From: Climacteris rufus
Taxonomy: Eukaryota > Chordata > Aves > Passeriformes > Climacteridae
Direction: 5' to 3'
Length of the DNA stretch: 64,000 bases
Assembly (NCBI GenBank): GCA_013398175.1
Contig: VZRZ01007358.1
Location: forward strand, 62,001-126,000
Part shown: piece by piece, positions 27,136-40,974 of the stretch
Position numbering within the stretch: position 1 is the stretch's first letter
Layout of the letters: every line of letters starts with the position of its first letter
Position numbers and translations under genes: made by a program
The notes under the pieces: model-generated
The model's database searches: none
The model's input: the letters and a program-made list of their open reading frames with translations, nothing else
Told to the model about the DNA's origin: nothing

Positions 27136-29646
27136 AGACTCTAACCACAGCAGCTTGTTGCAGAAAGAATGAATTTGGACTTACGGGGGACTCTGCTTTT
27201 GAATATTCTTGGTCATTAGCTTCTTGAAACAAGGCAGCCGTGGCTGTGGCCAGGATATGAATGCACAGGTCTAGGAGTTTAGATCACTAGCTCAAACAAA
27301 GGAACACATTTCCAAAGCTTTTCAGAGTGGGAAGATAATACCTCCCTGAAAGCAACAAGAAAGTTCATTATCCCCATTGCCTCTGCAATTCTGCTGGGAA
27401 CTGCCAGCATCTGTCCTGTGCGAAAAACCTCTGGTGCTATGCAAGGCATTAATATAAAGGCCAACCCAGGCACTTTGGAATCCAAAAGACACAGAGGTTA
27501 ACAAAAACCCAGAGGGGGATGAACCTGTTCCTGCTTATCTCCGAAAGCACATCTTGTGTCTCAAGGACTCCACATAAATCAAATTTTATCCTTTACAGCT
27601 TTTAGTGGTATAGAGGAACAAAAGGACAGATTGTCTTTTTTACACCGGATTACATGAGAATAAGACAACCTTCCATTATATCCGACGAACAATGTTCTCA
27701 TGCCACAGTGATGAGTATATTCCATTCTAGAGACAGACAGGATGCCCAGGGTGCCCAACCATCCTTTCCCATTCACAGTGCACACACATGCATGCATGAA
27801 TTCAATTAAGAGCAGAAAATCTCAGAGCACCAGAGATGTATTTCTTGGTCCTTTGTGCAAGTGGATATGGAAGGGGAGGAAATGGGCATTTAGTTGGCAC
27901 AGATATGCAGTCCTAATTGTTCCACAGATGTTTGTGCAGGTCATGTGGGGAGGAGGGGAAAAGAGGTTTTCAAGTACATTTCTGTGTTGTATTATCACAC
28001 ACAGAGCCACCAGTCACTCTCCTTCTATTTTCCATAAAGGTCATTTTACAAATAATCAGACTTGAGCCTTGCATGGCACTTTGAACCATCAAAGGACTTT
28101 GCAAGGAATAAAATTGTTAAGCTTATTTAGTTGAGTTCTATAAAGCACATTGAAATCTTTAGATGGAATGTGCTAACTGAAGGACAAAGAACTATTATTT
28201 ATTAAACCGTGTTCATTATAATCATTACAGCATAGCACAATGCTCACAGAAACACACTGATGGTGAACGCACTTCCTGCCAGGAGAAAATATGACAAAAA
28301 TATTCATAGTAATATTTGGGGAGGAGAAAACTTGGCAGAAGCCTGGTTCCCTGGCTCTGAAGCCAGGCAGCTCTGTGTGAGGATACACACAGTGACAGCA
28401 GCACGAGCCACAGCACCAGTGTCACACATGGCACAGCCCTGGCTGCACTGGCCTGAGCCTACTCACAACTGGCCCAGGTGCACCTGCCCAAACTACAGCT
28501 GCTCTGACTTGGGTGACAGTAGCATGGCTACAGCTTCAGCATGGAGAAGCACCTGGGGGCAGAGGAAATGAAGTTAAAAGTAATGAAATCCCACAAAAAG
28601 CACTGCGCTTTCTTCATCAGTGTCACTGGTCTCTGCTGCATCGCTGTACTGCAGTGTTACCCTGAGGTCAGGGCCGCACAGAGCCTGCACAGGGACATTG
28701 TGGCCCTTCAGACCCACAGCCTCCTCAGCCATGTGCCAGCTGCTGAGGGCTATGCCCTGTGGCCTCTACAGCAGCCTGGCTTTGTTTCTTCTGATGGTCC
28801 AGGGCAGACATTTGTCCAGAGCAGCAGACAGGGTCATTCACTCTGATTCAACTGCTGGTTCGTGTTTCCTGTCATCCAGGCACCTCCCTCACAAGTGCCT
28901 GCAGTCTCTGCTTGCCCGTGATCGCTGCCAGGCCCTCAGGCACTGGCAGTGCCCCTCTCTGGTCAAGTATTGTCACCCCCATCAGCCCCGAGGAGAGGCA
29001 GGTTTAAGAGAGCACATTGCCAGAAGTGTGCATATAGCTGGGTTGTAAACAAACATATTCCCTTGTTATTTAGCCATTTTTCAGACATCTCCAGTTTTGG
29101 TCACTGACTGTTCAACCACTGTCCTCAGCTTTTGCCCTTCTCCTGGCAACAGCCTTGAGCTTTGACTGCTGTTGCTATTTTAGCTGCTTTAATATTACAT
29201 AAGCAGAAAATGTTCTTTTTAAAGGCGTCAAGTCTTGTTGCTCCAGGCTCGTGTCAGTCATTCAGAATTATTATTATTTACACAAGGTCCCTGCTGCAGT
29301 AAGTATATAGCCACAAGTAGCCATTTCAGTGAGCTCCTCTGTGTCTGAGCCTAAGCTACTGCCAAGTTCTCAAGGGTAAAACCCTGCAGAGGCCAGAGAA
29401 TTGCTGCTAGGGACAGAGCAAAAATCCAAATTTCAGTTTGGGTGATGGCTCCTTGGTGAAACTTGGCAAATAAAACTTCAGACTCCAAGCAGGGTTCCCT
29501 GCTGCCAAATGAAATATTAGCCTGGTCTTTCAAAAAGCCAATAGAAGACAGCACAGATTTTTGCAGTAATACCATTTCTATTTACTGCAGTCTGATTTAC
29601 TAGTTTGCAGTTGGGGACAGAGCAGATAATTCAGTTTTAAATGGCC

Positions 29647-29666
29647 TTTTTTTTTTTTTTTTTTTT
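29647..29666 (+). repeat. T20 homopolymer
   Basis: Twenty T on the plus strand. Read on the minus strand it is an A20 tail, but no polyadenylation signal or recognisable retrocopied gene precedes it, so I treat it as a simple repeat. Confidence 0.9.
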
Positions 29667-30725
29667 AAGTATCTGTGCAGTCGCTTTTCTACAGTACATG
29701 TAGCATTTTGGGCCAGAGAACTCACTGCACTTGCCCCACTGGGCCATGCCTTCGAGGCCTGAAAAGCAGCACTTAAGAAGTGAAAACTGAACAGCAGATT
29801 TCTCATTTGATGGCAAGTATGCGGCCAGTGCTCCCAGAAGTACTTTTCTAATAGCACTGGCATTGCTCACTGCTGTAAGAGCACTGGGGAACACACCTAG
29901 TGAACTCCACAGTGTATTCTTATACATAGTCTTCCTGCTCATCTGCTTCATTTGTAGAGGATGGAAAGGGTAGAAAACCCACTTCATACAGGGAAAGAGT
30001 CAAATAACAGTGCCTCTGTTGAAAATTGCACCACACAGGCCACCACCTCCACAGGCATTTTGTAGGATGAGACTTTTGGCTGAAAATGCTTCTCTTTGTG
30101 CAGATGTCCCTGAAGCTGTAGGCAAACTAAAAGTGAAATGTGTTCATAAAAACCCTGTAGTATAGGTGAATCAGTGCAATTACACTATACTCCCAGTGAG
30201 CATGACAAAATGACACATTTTTTTTATTTTTTTTCCACACTAGGTCCAATCTGCCTTCTACTCTTGAATCAATTTCTTGAATGTCTTGAATCAACATCTT
30301 GGATCTTTTGCTGCTAAATTAGACAGCAAGCTCTCTGGATTAGAGGAATCACTCCTTCCATATGTTTCTATTCCCTTCCGTTTTCCCTGCAGCACCATCA
30401 AGTCCCAAATCTAATCATTGTTACAATATACTGTGGTAGATGTAACCATGGACCACAAATGGATGAGTGTTTCTTCATGGTGGTAACAATAACATCCAGA
30501 CCAGCACAGGCAAACGTGCTTGTGCTTAAAGGGCAGCACAGGAATATGCCACTGTGCTCCCTTCAAAGTGCCTGCTGTGCCCCAGATAGCCACCCTGCCC
30601 TGGCATGCTCCCTGCTCTTCTTTTCACCCTATTTTTGTTCCTCTGATGGTCTGGATGTTTTTTGCCACCCTCTGGCATTGGCAGGCAGTCAGCTCCCAGT
30701 GCTGAACCCCAGCCCCATCCCAGCT

Positions 30726-30740
30726 CAGCAGCAGCAGCAG
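30726..30740 (+). repeat. (CAG)5 simple repeat
   Basis: Five perfect CAG units on the plus strand, CTG in the transcript. Intronic. Confidence 0.9.
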
Positions 30741-33600
30741 CCAGATAGACCCATCAGTCCAGAAGCAGAAGGCTTATGAGGGTTGCTTTCCAGCACACTT
30801 AGTAAGATGAAAATAACAGCTCCAAGGAAAATGCATCCATTTTCCTTTACAAATCCCTGGTGTGGAAATGTTTTAACTTTTAATGAAGTCCATCTGTGCA
30901 GAAGTGCTGGCTCTAAAGGATTTACAGAGACAAGACACTGGTGTAGTCTGCTCCTTCCTCCTCCTGTTTTTTCATTGATATAGAGAGCCCTGAGCAGTGC
31001 CTGGATACTCCTTCTCAGCACCCAGTCTCTTCCTTTGTTAGCATGAAAAGTATAAAGATGCTAATGAGTCTGTGCTTTCTAACACAGCCCACTCACAAAG
31101 GATTACCTGGGAGGCGAGAAAAGGGGAGAACATGATCAAAAACATAAATCCCAAGAGTCAAGAGCCAAACAAACATTTGAACTATTAGGAAAGCAATAGG
31201 CTGTAAATGGGAGCAGGCAAAAGCAGTCCTGAGAACTACACAGGGCAGAAATTAGTGCTGCTGCTCAGCACTCAGCCATGCTTCCCAAGGAAGTGGACGA
31301 CTCCTTGGGTATTCACTGCAATGAGGTCAATCATTAAAAAACCACCAAGCAGTGGCAGTGCAGCCCACAGACTTAATTCCCACTGTAATTTAGCATTAAT
31401 TAATGTCCTCTCTAGTAAAGATGCAGGCACTTTCTGAAGATCCAACTGCACGTCACTGATCTGTCTAATGACAACACTGTAGGACAATCTCAAGGAGAAG
31501 AAAACAGGGATTTTTTTATTCTGCATCCCAGACCTAAGAAAGGAAGTTATTTCTCTTTTCTTCCTTGCATTAAATAAATAAAATACTGTTATTGGTTTGA
31601 GTAACTTTTTGAAGGCTTTAACTAATATAGTAACAATTAGACAATTCTTTTTGGTGGAACATTTGCTATCAGAAACTGTAAGCAAAAATACCCAAAAATA
31701 CCATCTAGGACCTAGTATTTACAGGAAATACCACTTGGTAACAATTTATGGGGTGTCATGTCTTACATATACAGCAGGATCACACAAGTTGGAGACTCAC
31801 ATTGTAAAGATTATGTGCAAGAAAAAGGCTTGTTCCGAAAATTTATGTGTAAAAAAAAAGGTAGTTAACAGCAAAACAAATGTTGAAGAACATGCCTTTT
31901 TCAGTGAGCATCAGGATCCTCTCACATCTGCAGACCACCCACAGGCCATGCTTAGCCTCAACAGGACAGATGAACCTCACTGAGCAGCAAGCCAAGTGTA
32001 AAATCCAGTACACTCCTCAGTCCTCTGGGATTCATTTGCTAAACAAAGAGTGTTCATTAGTAAGAAATCGTAAAGTTGTTAAGAATGGATTTTTCTACCT
32101 CTTGAAGCTTTTGTGCCTTTTTCAGCCACATCTCTATAGAAAATAGAACACTGACAGTCTGAGCATGTCACAGGAAGCAAAAGCATCCCAAATACTGCAG
32201 CAATACAGCTGGATATCCACACAAACCTATGCAAGAACAGTCAACCTGGTAACTAGAATCTTTTCTCTCAGAGTGCAAAGGGTCAATCTGGAATGAGTTT
32301 TAGTGCAGCTTGCCTGAAAAATGAAATTGCAAGAATACAGGGAATTTAAAATAATGCGTAAGTACATTGTGAGAGTGAAATGAGTGATTCCACTGCATAG
32401 ATACAGCTTCATCTTCTGAATATGCTTAATTGGATACTTTAGTCTTCCAAAGACTCTTATAATCCAAATTACACTGCAAAATAAAATAGCAGTACCCCAT
32501 AATAAGCAACAAAAACAATGCCAGAAGCCACTCCTAGAAGCAAACACACAGCATGGGAAGACTTTATCATTCTCATGTCCTCTTTCCATACTAACCAATG
32601 CATATTCAGCCTTAAGATTGTTTTTTCTTTCTTCAAAACAGAGGAAGGAAGAAATGAATGTGAGATTTTATTATTAGTCTGTTGAGTTACTATGTGGAAA
32701 TAAAATCTGGTTGTAACTTCCTAATAAGCAATGAATTGCACCAGAACAAGAATGTTGTTTCTTTTCTTGGGAAAACCCATAACTACATTTCCCAGGAGTT
32801 CCTGACCAGTGGCTGTGGTTCTACAGAGTTTCATATGAAGCAGCATATTTTTTTTTCTTGCTGAAATTAACAGAAAGTGTACTGGGAATTTAGCCCTTGC
32901 TTCTCTCCAAGCTAATTCAAACACCTTCAAGTAGAGCAACAGAACTGCCAGGAGACTGTCCTAAAATAAACCTAGTTATTTTGGTATGTTGAAAACAGTT
33001 TTAAATTGGCAACACAGTGTAACCATTAGAAAAATCGCTTCAGATGAATTGTGGCTAATTTCCAGCAGGTTCCCAGTGTGAGCCATTAATACCCAGAGGC
33101 TCAATCATTGATGCATATAAGATGGATTAGGTCAACTTCAAAAAGCTGTTCAGTTTTTAAAGGTACACATTCCAAAGCAGAGGCCTAAATATCAGCTCAC
33201 TATAGATGAGCACCTCTGGCTCATCAGAGCACAACCAGTTTTACACTACTCCACCAAAGGTTAGTTTATATTGAGAGGATTAAGCACCCCTTGATCCCAA
33301 TCAAAATAACTATGATACACAAGTTAAGGAGTTCAAAGGAGAAAGGAATTCCAGTTCTGCTCATATTTCAGCACTTTACATAACACCATATAAACAGCAA
33401 AAACAGATTTCCAAAAATGTGAGTAGAACACAATGTGGATCAAATACATAATTTAACTTGCTGGTTTTTGAACAAAAGATCCCATCACACAATCCACAAA
33501 GTGTGATCAGGGCATGAAGGCAAAGAAGATACTCCTTTAATGAAAACCATGGAGATTTTGGGAAGGAGGAGTAACCTCCTTGGGTGGAAGCTGCTCTTAC

Positions 33601-33711
33601 CTCGAACATAAAGGTTGGCTGGGGCAGAGTAGCGGGTTCCTGCGCTGTTGGTTGCAACACATTCATATTTGCCTTGGTCTGACTCCTCACTGTTCTCTAT
33701 TTGCAGAGCTC
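33601..33711 (-). CDS. PTPRF: PTPRF exon: second part of Ig2
   Basis: A 111-nt exon between acceptor ttttgtacag and donor CGAG|gtaaga, phase 1 at both ends. It codes the C-terminal strands of Ig2: GALQIENSEESDQGKYECV, with the tyrosine-corner and second disulfide cysteine in KYECVATN, then the G strand and the linker ending ANLYVR. The wording is almost identical to mammalian LAR, which reads IESS where this reads IENS. The exon can follow either the Ig2 part 1 exon directly or the GGTPIR microexon. Its downstream border is where the family inserts the four-residue meB exon (ELRE), which lengthens the Ig2-Ig3 linker and is needed for several postsynaptic partners. Confidence 0.97.
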
Positions 33712-35584
33712 CTGTACAAAACAAGGTGAAACAGACAATTCAGGTTATGGCAAATCTGGTAATCAAACTGACAGCCTCTGAAAAGGAAGGCCATGCCCCA
33801 CGCTTTTAAGGTATTTCCTGGATCAATATTTCATGATGTTCCCTGGACCACAGAGTACCAGCATGCAGCCAAAGGTACCCAGTCTGCCGTTAGAAACTTG
33901 TGAAATTGATTACTGTTATTTTTCTAATGTGCAGAGAACCAGTTACTGATTTATTTCCAACCGCCCCAACCACTTACATTCCTTGCTTCAATAAAGGGAA
34001 AAAACATACACATACACACATATTAATTATAGTTTTGTATGGGACTCCTGTCTAATAAAGGGACCTTTAATAAGCCTTTAATCAAAACAGCCAAGCACAA
34101 AACACACTTAACTGTAGCTGTTTCTTATCTGATCCACACAAAGCCTAGCAAACACTCAACAAATTGTGACCTTCCTGCAGAAACTGGCAGAGTCCCATCC
34201 CTCCCACCTCACCACTCTTCCTTCCAACAGACATCTCTTTTTGAGAAAACATTTTGCCTTTCATCAGCTTTTTTCATGTTAGTAATCATCGTATTCTTTC
34301 AGATTTCATTACACGTGACATAAAAAGATTAGAAACTCAGTCTGAGACATGAAAGATACAAACCAATGCAATACACCCGATTTGCTGCACGGCGCTCCCG
34401 TGAAAGCCAGCCTCCCTCTGTCCTAGCAGTGCCAGCTCCCCCAGCTTTGGGTCAGGAAGAGTTGCTTATCCCAGACTGTACGTTCCTTGGGACATGATCT
34501 GATCCCATCCCTGAAGTGCCAAATGCATGAGGGGCAGATACAAATAATGGCAGCAATTGTCAGGGCAGAGTAGCAATTTACATGGGGAACCTGTACAGTA
34601 TTCATGATGTGGAGGTGAGCGATGGTCTAAGCTGGTTTTCTCTCATCTACTCAGCCTATTCCACTGGTGTCCAGCAGTGATCAGCCTGGCAGGCTGGCCT
34701 TTCATCCAAGTTCTTACCCAGCACAGATGACTGCACAACTGGTCACACCTAAACTCCTTAATTGGGCTCCATATACAGACTAAAAGATGGAGGTGCAGAG
34801 AAAGAAAGAAGAAGGATGCATATGGCAGCAACCTGGCACTGCAGGAGTGTGTGGCATCTGGCCAGACACTGAAGTGGCTGCTGCTCAGACTGCTTTCCCC
34901 AGGCATTGTGGGAATAATTTTGTAAGTTCCTCTAAGTGCTCAGATTCTACTAGGTAGTATTGCCTGTAAGAAGGGAACTCTGCTCACAAACCATATACTG
35001 AACTAAAAAATGTTAACCCCTTTACTTGTAATGATCTGAACTCATTTCTGCCTGCCACGGTTCAAAATGACCACTGAGAGCCGCACTGAGAATAGCTGGT
35101 GAAATTGCCTTCTCCCTTCTTGCTGGTTCAAGCTGCAGAGGTCAAACTCAGTTTTTCATATCATCAGAACAGAAGAAAAACTAATGTGAATCAACCACTG
35201 CCACCTACATTATTTAGAAGGATAAATTGAGACTGTAGCATAAGCCTATATGTCATGGGGAAAAATGAAGTTCCCTGGGTTCTGCCATCTAATAAAAATG
35301 ATGTACAGAGCCCTCCCTATTGTTGCATTAGTGCTGGAAATGAGGCTTCAGCTAGACAGAGAAGGCTTGTTTGCCAAAGTCTTTCCACCTACTAACAAAA
35401 AGACCTGCCAGCTTGCCTGGCCAGAGCACTCTCTGGACACCCACAGGCTAAACCCTACAGAGCTCTGCTGCTTAATTCAGGGAGAACAGTGAATTTCTGC
35501 ATGCTGTCTGGGAAAAACATCTTCAAGCAGACAGCAGCATGATAGGCAGTGGAGCAGGACGAAGCTTCCCAGCATTGACAAGAG

Positions 35585-36130
35585 ATAGAGAATCAGAGAA
35601 TCTAGAAATGGAAAAGACCTATTAGGTTACCTTGTGCATCCCTGGGGGCCAGGGCAGGATTGCTCCCTGTTGTAAATGTACTTGTGTTCTGTCCAATCCC
35701 ATTTCAAATGCACCAAGTGATAGGTCTTTCACCACTTCCTCAAGGAATTGATGCCACTGCCTGGTTATGCTCTCTGTCAGGAAGATTTTCCTGGAACTCA
35801 CCATGTATTACCCCCTTTGTAATTTCTGCTCATTACTCCTTGGGAATGAGTTGCAGAGCTCATTCCAAGTGCTTGCATCAGGCTTGGCTGGGAAAAATTG
35901 TCTGCTGCAAAATATACCCTAGCTTAACAAAAAAACCCAACTGGCTGGTCTGGAAGCAGAGCCAGCTTCAAGTGACAGTAGTGTCTGCCTAGAAAAAAGT
36001 AAGATCCCTAGATAATTCTGCCAAAACCACCTTTTTATATGACCCTTTTAGCCATTTAATACATATCACTGCTATTTCTACCCTTTATACTCATGATCAC
36101 CATGCCTCTTAAATGTCAGTCAAACTATTT
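35585..36130 (-). mobile_element. Degenerate CR1-like LINE 3' end
   Basis: From 35585 the plus strand reads agagaatcagagaatct and then aaatggaaaagaccta, the mirror of a CR1 3' end, so the element lies on the minus strand, in sense with PTPRF. It continues through ccctgggggccagggcagga, caagtgataggtctttcacc, acttcctcaaggaattgatg and tctgtcaggaagattttcct, all typical of old sauropsid CR1 3' UTR. The match is clear to about 35840 and patchy after that, with a last recognisable part near 36050-36130 (catttaatacatatcactgc). The divergence suggests an ancient insertion. The exact end and subfamily are uncertain. Confidence 0.65.
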
Positions 36131-39100
36131 TTTATCTCTAGGGACCTCAATAGCAGAAAGAAAAAAACATAAGAGGATGAAGAAAATGGAAGGCAGAGGG
36201 GAGTTTCAGAAGAAATACTGTTACCATCTGTCAGTTCTGCAGCCAACATGGACCAATTTCTAGAATCATACTATAAACATGCAAATGTGTCAGCAACTCC
36301 CTACAAACTGCTCAGGGACATTGGGCTGCAAACCCAGGGATTGTGGGTTTGTCTGGGTTGGCACAACTATTCAAACTATGGTGTGTGAGGAGCAAGAGAG
36401 AACTCAGAGCAGAAGGAAGTTAATGCAAACCTCTCAACTGAACCAGAAAGAAAACAGGTACTGCAGTAAATCATAATTAGACAAACATACAGATCCTACA
36501 GCATAGCTGACAGCCAGCAGAAACAGGGAGGATCATGGTAAACTGATGGCAGTCAATGGGACTGTAGGGGTTTTCCTGAAGGACAACCTACAACTAAGTG
36601 ATGTATCCAGGGAAGTGTAGGGTGTCTCAGAGTACAAAGATTTACGAATAAAGTTAACAAGCTCAGACATTTCTGAGATAAGAAAGCTGGAGACAGAAAT
36701 GCATTTGAGACTTGGAAAAAAACTTCCTGTAAAACGCTCCCAGCCCTAGTTCAGTGACCCCAGAGAAAGACAATAGTTTCATCTCTTGGAGGATTCTCGT
36801 CTAGGCTGGGCAGGACACAAGGAGTACAGGAAAGTTAAGAACTGAATCCTGAGTAGCTCCTTTCCCTGAAATTCATGGAAGCTGTACCCAAAGACACTCA
36901 AAAGCGCAGTGAATTCTTTGCCTTGACAAGTGCAAAGAACCTGATTTCTATTCCTAGCCCTGTCAACAGCTCATAATCTTCTGCGCCTCTGCAAACCAGG
37001 GCTAGGAAGGCTGATTTACTTTTATTCATTACTTTGGGATTCATGTTGCACAAGTTGCTGAGTGAGGTCTTGTTCACACAGGATGTCACTGCAGACACCT
37101 CAAACGGACTCCTCTAGTGCTCCTGTGCCAGATGCCTTGTTCCCATTTACATGGTTGAGTCCTGATGTGGAATCAGATAGCAAGGCTTCAGGGGATGCAT
37201 GAGGACCATCTACCACCAGGACACAGATACAGGTGCAAAAGCAGCAGTGAACAGCTTATTTGGGAGCTCCTGGGGCTCTGCAGCAGCACGTGCACATCAG
37301 AATGAAACCTCTCCCTGCTGAGCACCACTTGACCTCCACTGCTCCTACACACCCAAACTGCAGTGGGGCTCCATAAGAAGTGGGAAACAATTCCTCACCA
37401 CACTGCCATGTCACGTCAGTCTTGCTTGTGGCTCAGACCTGCTCCTGATAGCACATCTCAGCTTATCAGAGAGCTGACAGCTCCTGAGAAAAAGCCCTGG
37501 CTCCTCTCCAGTGACAGGGCGAATGGTGACAAGGCAGAGTTTTCCGGGACTGAGAGCAGGAGCCAGCCCTGCTGACTGACAAGCTTTCCTCACATTATAT
37601 TCCTTATTCCTCTTTACTCTGTGCTAGTATCTCCTTGCCAGTCCCGCCCCTCCTCTCCTAGCTTTTCTTTTGCTCTTTAACTCAGGCATAGACAGCAGCC
37701 CTGTTAGCAGCTTTCCAAGATACTTATCTATTCAAATATACTTGTGCTCAGGCAAAATCATTAGTTTCAGTGACAGTGGTTAAAAGAAGCATTTAAAAAG
37801 TGCCTTGCACAGAGAAAGCACAGGGAAGGCAGATTGTGATAAGGGATGCTTTCTGGCAGTGCTGTTGTGTCATGGAGGTCCTGTCACTCTCTCCTCCAGG
37901 TGACAAACCAAATGTAAAAGGCTCTGAGCTGCCATACAAATTGATCTCTGAAATCCTACTCCATAGCTCATTGGGTGCTATGTTCTCTTCTCCCAGAGAG
38001 CACCGCATGGAGCCAAACACCACAGCTCCCGGGGTGACACTCTCTCAATTTGGGTTGCAGCTCCATCCCCACCAGTGGGAACAGCTCTTTATCTGGGTAT
38101 TCACAGCCTCAGTCCTCCTGGTTCACAACTGGGGGACTGGCTTTTTGCCCTGGTTTTAAAATCAGACATGGAATTAAATGTTCCTGTAAGGACCGAAGAG
38201 TCAAGAAGAACCAGGCTGCAGACACAGCACTCATCTAAGGAAAAGACTTGCAATGCAGATGTAACAAACCTGACCAGGTCGTTCCTTCCAGTGCAGAGGT
38301 AAATTTTGCCCACTTGCACACTAGAGTACATGTCTGTCCGAAACCCCTCCCTCTTCCTTCTCCGTGCCTCCCACCTTCCTGGGCCTACTCCTCCTGCAGC
38401 AGTATTCTTAGCCTCCTCTTCAGTCAGTCTCCTCTTCAACCAGCCCTCAGGTGTGGGTCCCAAACCCTTCTGCTAAAAAGGAGAAATTCTCTAACAAAAT
38501 CCAGGCAGCTATGGAGCAGGGTCAGAGGCAAGTCCAGACCAAATGAGGACCCATAAGCATCAATACAGTGGACAAAGAGACAATGTGAAGCCCTGACAAT
38601 GGGGGAGTTGGACTCTGACATCCTGGTTGCTGCCTGAGATAACGAACACTTGCTGTGGGAGCTGTGAAAAACCATCAAACCATGCGAGAGTCACTAAAAA
38701 TGAAAATAAGCATTTCCCATATTCACTATTTTTAGTAATTTATAACAGCAGCATCTCCCAGCTGTTATAGAGGATTGCACCTAGCCTCCACCAGCCATCG
38801 GCACTGCCAAATATGCAAAACAATGTAACTACAAATATATTTTCATTGTTAGTGTTCATTACGGTTATTATGCCTGAGAGGATGGAGATTGGCATACAAG
38901 GGGCCTGTTCTGGATGGCAGCACTGCTGAGAAATCACTCTTCTGTGCACCAGAGGCAGCTGCTGATTGCACCTGACTGCTGCCATGAGCTGGACTCGGGC
39001 ACAGAGGGAGGAGAGGAGACCCAACATTCTCGGCAGCGTGAGGCCTCCTCTTAGCAGAGTTTCAGGATGCTCTGATCTCTCGCTAGTAGGTACAGGGAAT

Positions 39101-40828
39101 CTCAGGGGACTCTGCATCAGAAGCAAAACTACACATTGTCAAAAGCAAAGCAACAACTCTGTGTGTTTCTGAAGGGACATGAGTCAATCTGAATCCCCCA
39201 GTAAGAAACATGGCATTACAAACATTTCCAGGCACTACCCCACCCAGCCTCCCCCTGACACTGCTCCTGCAAGCAGCTCTTCTCATTTGTAAATTGTTTT
39301 TCTTTTGCTTTCTTTCGGTGACTGGAAAAGCTCAAGAAACAGGAAAAAAAATCCTATAATACACAAAGTACAACCAAATGTACAAACACATACTCAAAAA
39401 GAGACAGCAAAATTCTTTTAGCTTCCTCTAATCTCTCTGGATAGCTTTACGCTCCAGCTCGCAGGATAGCATCGAAATAATGGAGCTATATTTAAACCAG
39501 TTCACTTGGGACTGGAAAAGGTTTAGCTACAGCTATACAGAAGTCGGTGCGGGTGTTTACCTGGCTTCCCAGACAGCTTCTGACACCCAAGTGAGCTGAT
39601 CTAAAGTTAATTCAGACAGACCTCTGCTACGCTGACGTCTGCAGGGAAGAAATACTCTTATGTATAGGAACCTCTGATATTTCCTGTGGTGACAGAAAAG
39701 TAACAAATAAATCTGACTGGAAAGGGATAATGCCTGAGATGATGATATTTCTTTACCTCCTCATGTGCATCTGATCTAGTGCCTGTTCAGTCCAGCACCC
39801 ACTAGAAACACAACTGTGTTCTGCTCTCTCTTACAGCCCAGGGCAGGAGAATGCAGTCAGGTTTCACAAAAGGTTGAGTGAGTTAAATTGCAGAGAAATG
39901 CTGGAAATGAGTATCTTATATTCTACTTGGAAATTACAAATGGGGCAGAACTTGCTTAAACATGGGTTTGCTGATACTATCTGTGGGTCACCTTAAGAAG
40001 CCAGCTATTGCCTAATCTGACAGGCATTTGCCAGTTCTATGTCTTTCTGATGAACAAACAGGGATTTCAAGATTAAATTACTCTCTGGGACAGTCCCAGA
40101 GGGATAAAGATTGAAGCTACAAACGGAAATTCTGAATTACAGATGGGAGCTCCTCCCATTTCAGGGAAGCCAGAGATGTCTTGGACAGAAAGGACCAAAC
40201 ATGCGGGGGTAAGGACAAAGGAGTTTGTTTAGAAACAAAAATCTCCTCCTGTCTGGAGGGGTGCACGGTAGAATTTCTCAGGTCATCCTCTGCCTAACCA
40301 CATGCTGTTCCCTGCAAGGGGGTTTGCTGCCGCTCTGACACAAATGTCTTGGGTGACATCCCAGGAACTCCAGACACACAACTCCTAGTGACATAGTCAC
40401 AGCAGCAATGAAATCAAACCAAAACCACCCCTTTCCCCCCAGCATTATTACCAAAAGGGTTCATTAAGAGTAATTAGTTCACCCTTCCTTTCAGACCAAA
40501 TTAATGGATTCCAAAGCATGAAACTTACCTTAATGAGGAACAAGAGTGCAGCTGGGTATAGAACATGGCAGAACAGTCACTTCTACATGGACACAACCTC
40601 ACCATCATAAATGCACTTTCATCTAATCTGTCATTATCTTTAGAAATTCAATGACCTCTATTTTAAATAAAAGGCATCAGGCTGACAGAAATCCTCTAGG
40701 AGAAGGCAGAGAGCAGCACATGGCTTCTGTTTGCTCTCACAGAAATGTCATCGTTGACATTCAAACAGGACACATATATTTTAAATAATGTCAAGAACAC
40801 TCTTAAAATACCTCATCAGGACTCAAAC

Positions 40829-40857
40829 GGGGGTGGGAAGGGGGTGGGGGTGCGGGG
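40829..40857 (+). repeat. G-rich run with G-quadruplex potential
   Basis: Five G-tracts of three to five bases are separated by one- to three-base loops (G5 t G3 aa G5 t G5 tgc G4). This fits the usual G-quadruplex pattern on the plus strand; the PTPRF transcript carries the C-rich complement. It lies 118 bp from a CpG-rich patch. Confidence 0.8.
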
Positions 40858-40974
40858 AACTTATGTTTTATGAGATGGATGGTTCTTTTCACAGAGATGC
40901 GATCGGTTCCCAAGCAGGACGTATGGAGCATCCAAGTGGTTCTGGTGCTGAGTCACTAATGTCATCAGAGAGGG

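Larger units (their letters stand above)
17143..33600 (-). other. PTPRF: PTPRF intron between Ig2 and Ig3 (16.5 kb)
   Basis: The largest complete single intron in the window. In LAR-family genes a 12-nt mini-exon (meB, ELRE) lies in this intron. I searched the minus strand for ag + a 12-nt ELRE string + gt in phase 1 and saw no convincing match. The intron holds a CpG-rich patch at about 18.17-18.43 kb, simple repeats at 27.1, 29.6 and 30.7 kb, and otherwise ordinary sequence. Frames of up to about 200 codons near 19.2 and 21.3-21.9 kb have no recognisable family. Confidence 0.75.

Noticed and set aside
29637..29987. A20 on the minus strand following an open frame, possible processed pseudogene
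   Set aside because: No AATAAA before the A tract and no recognisable protein upstream.
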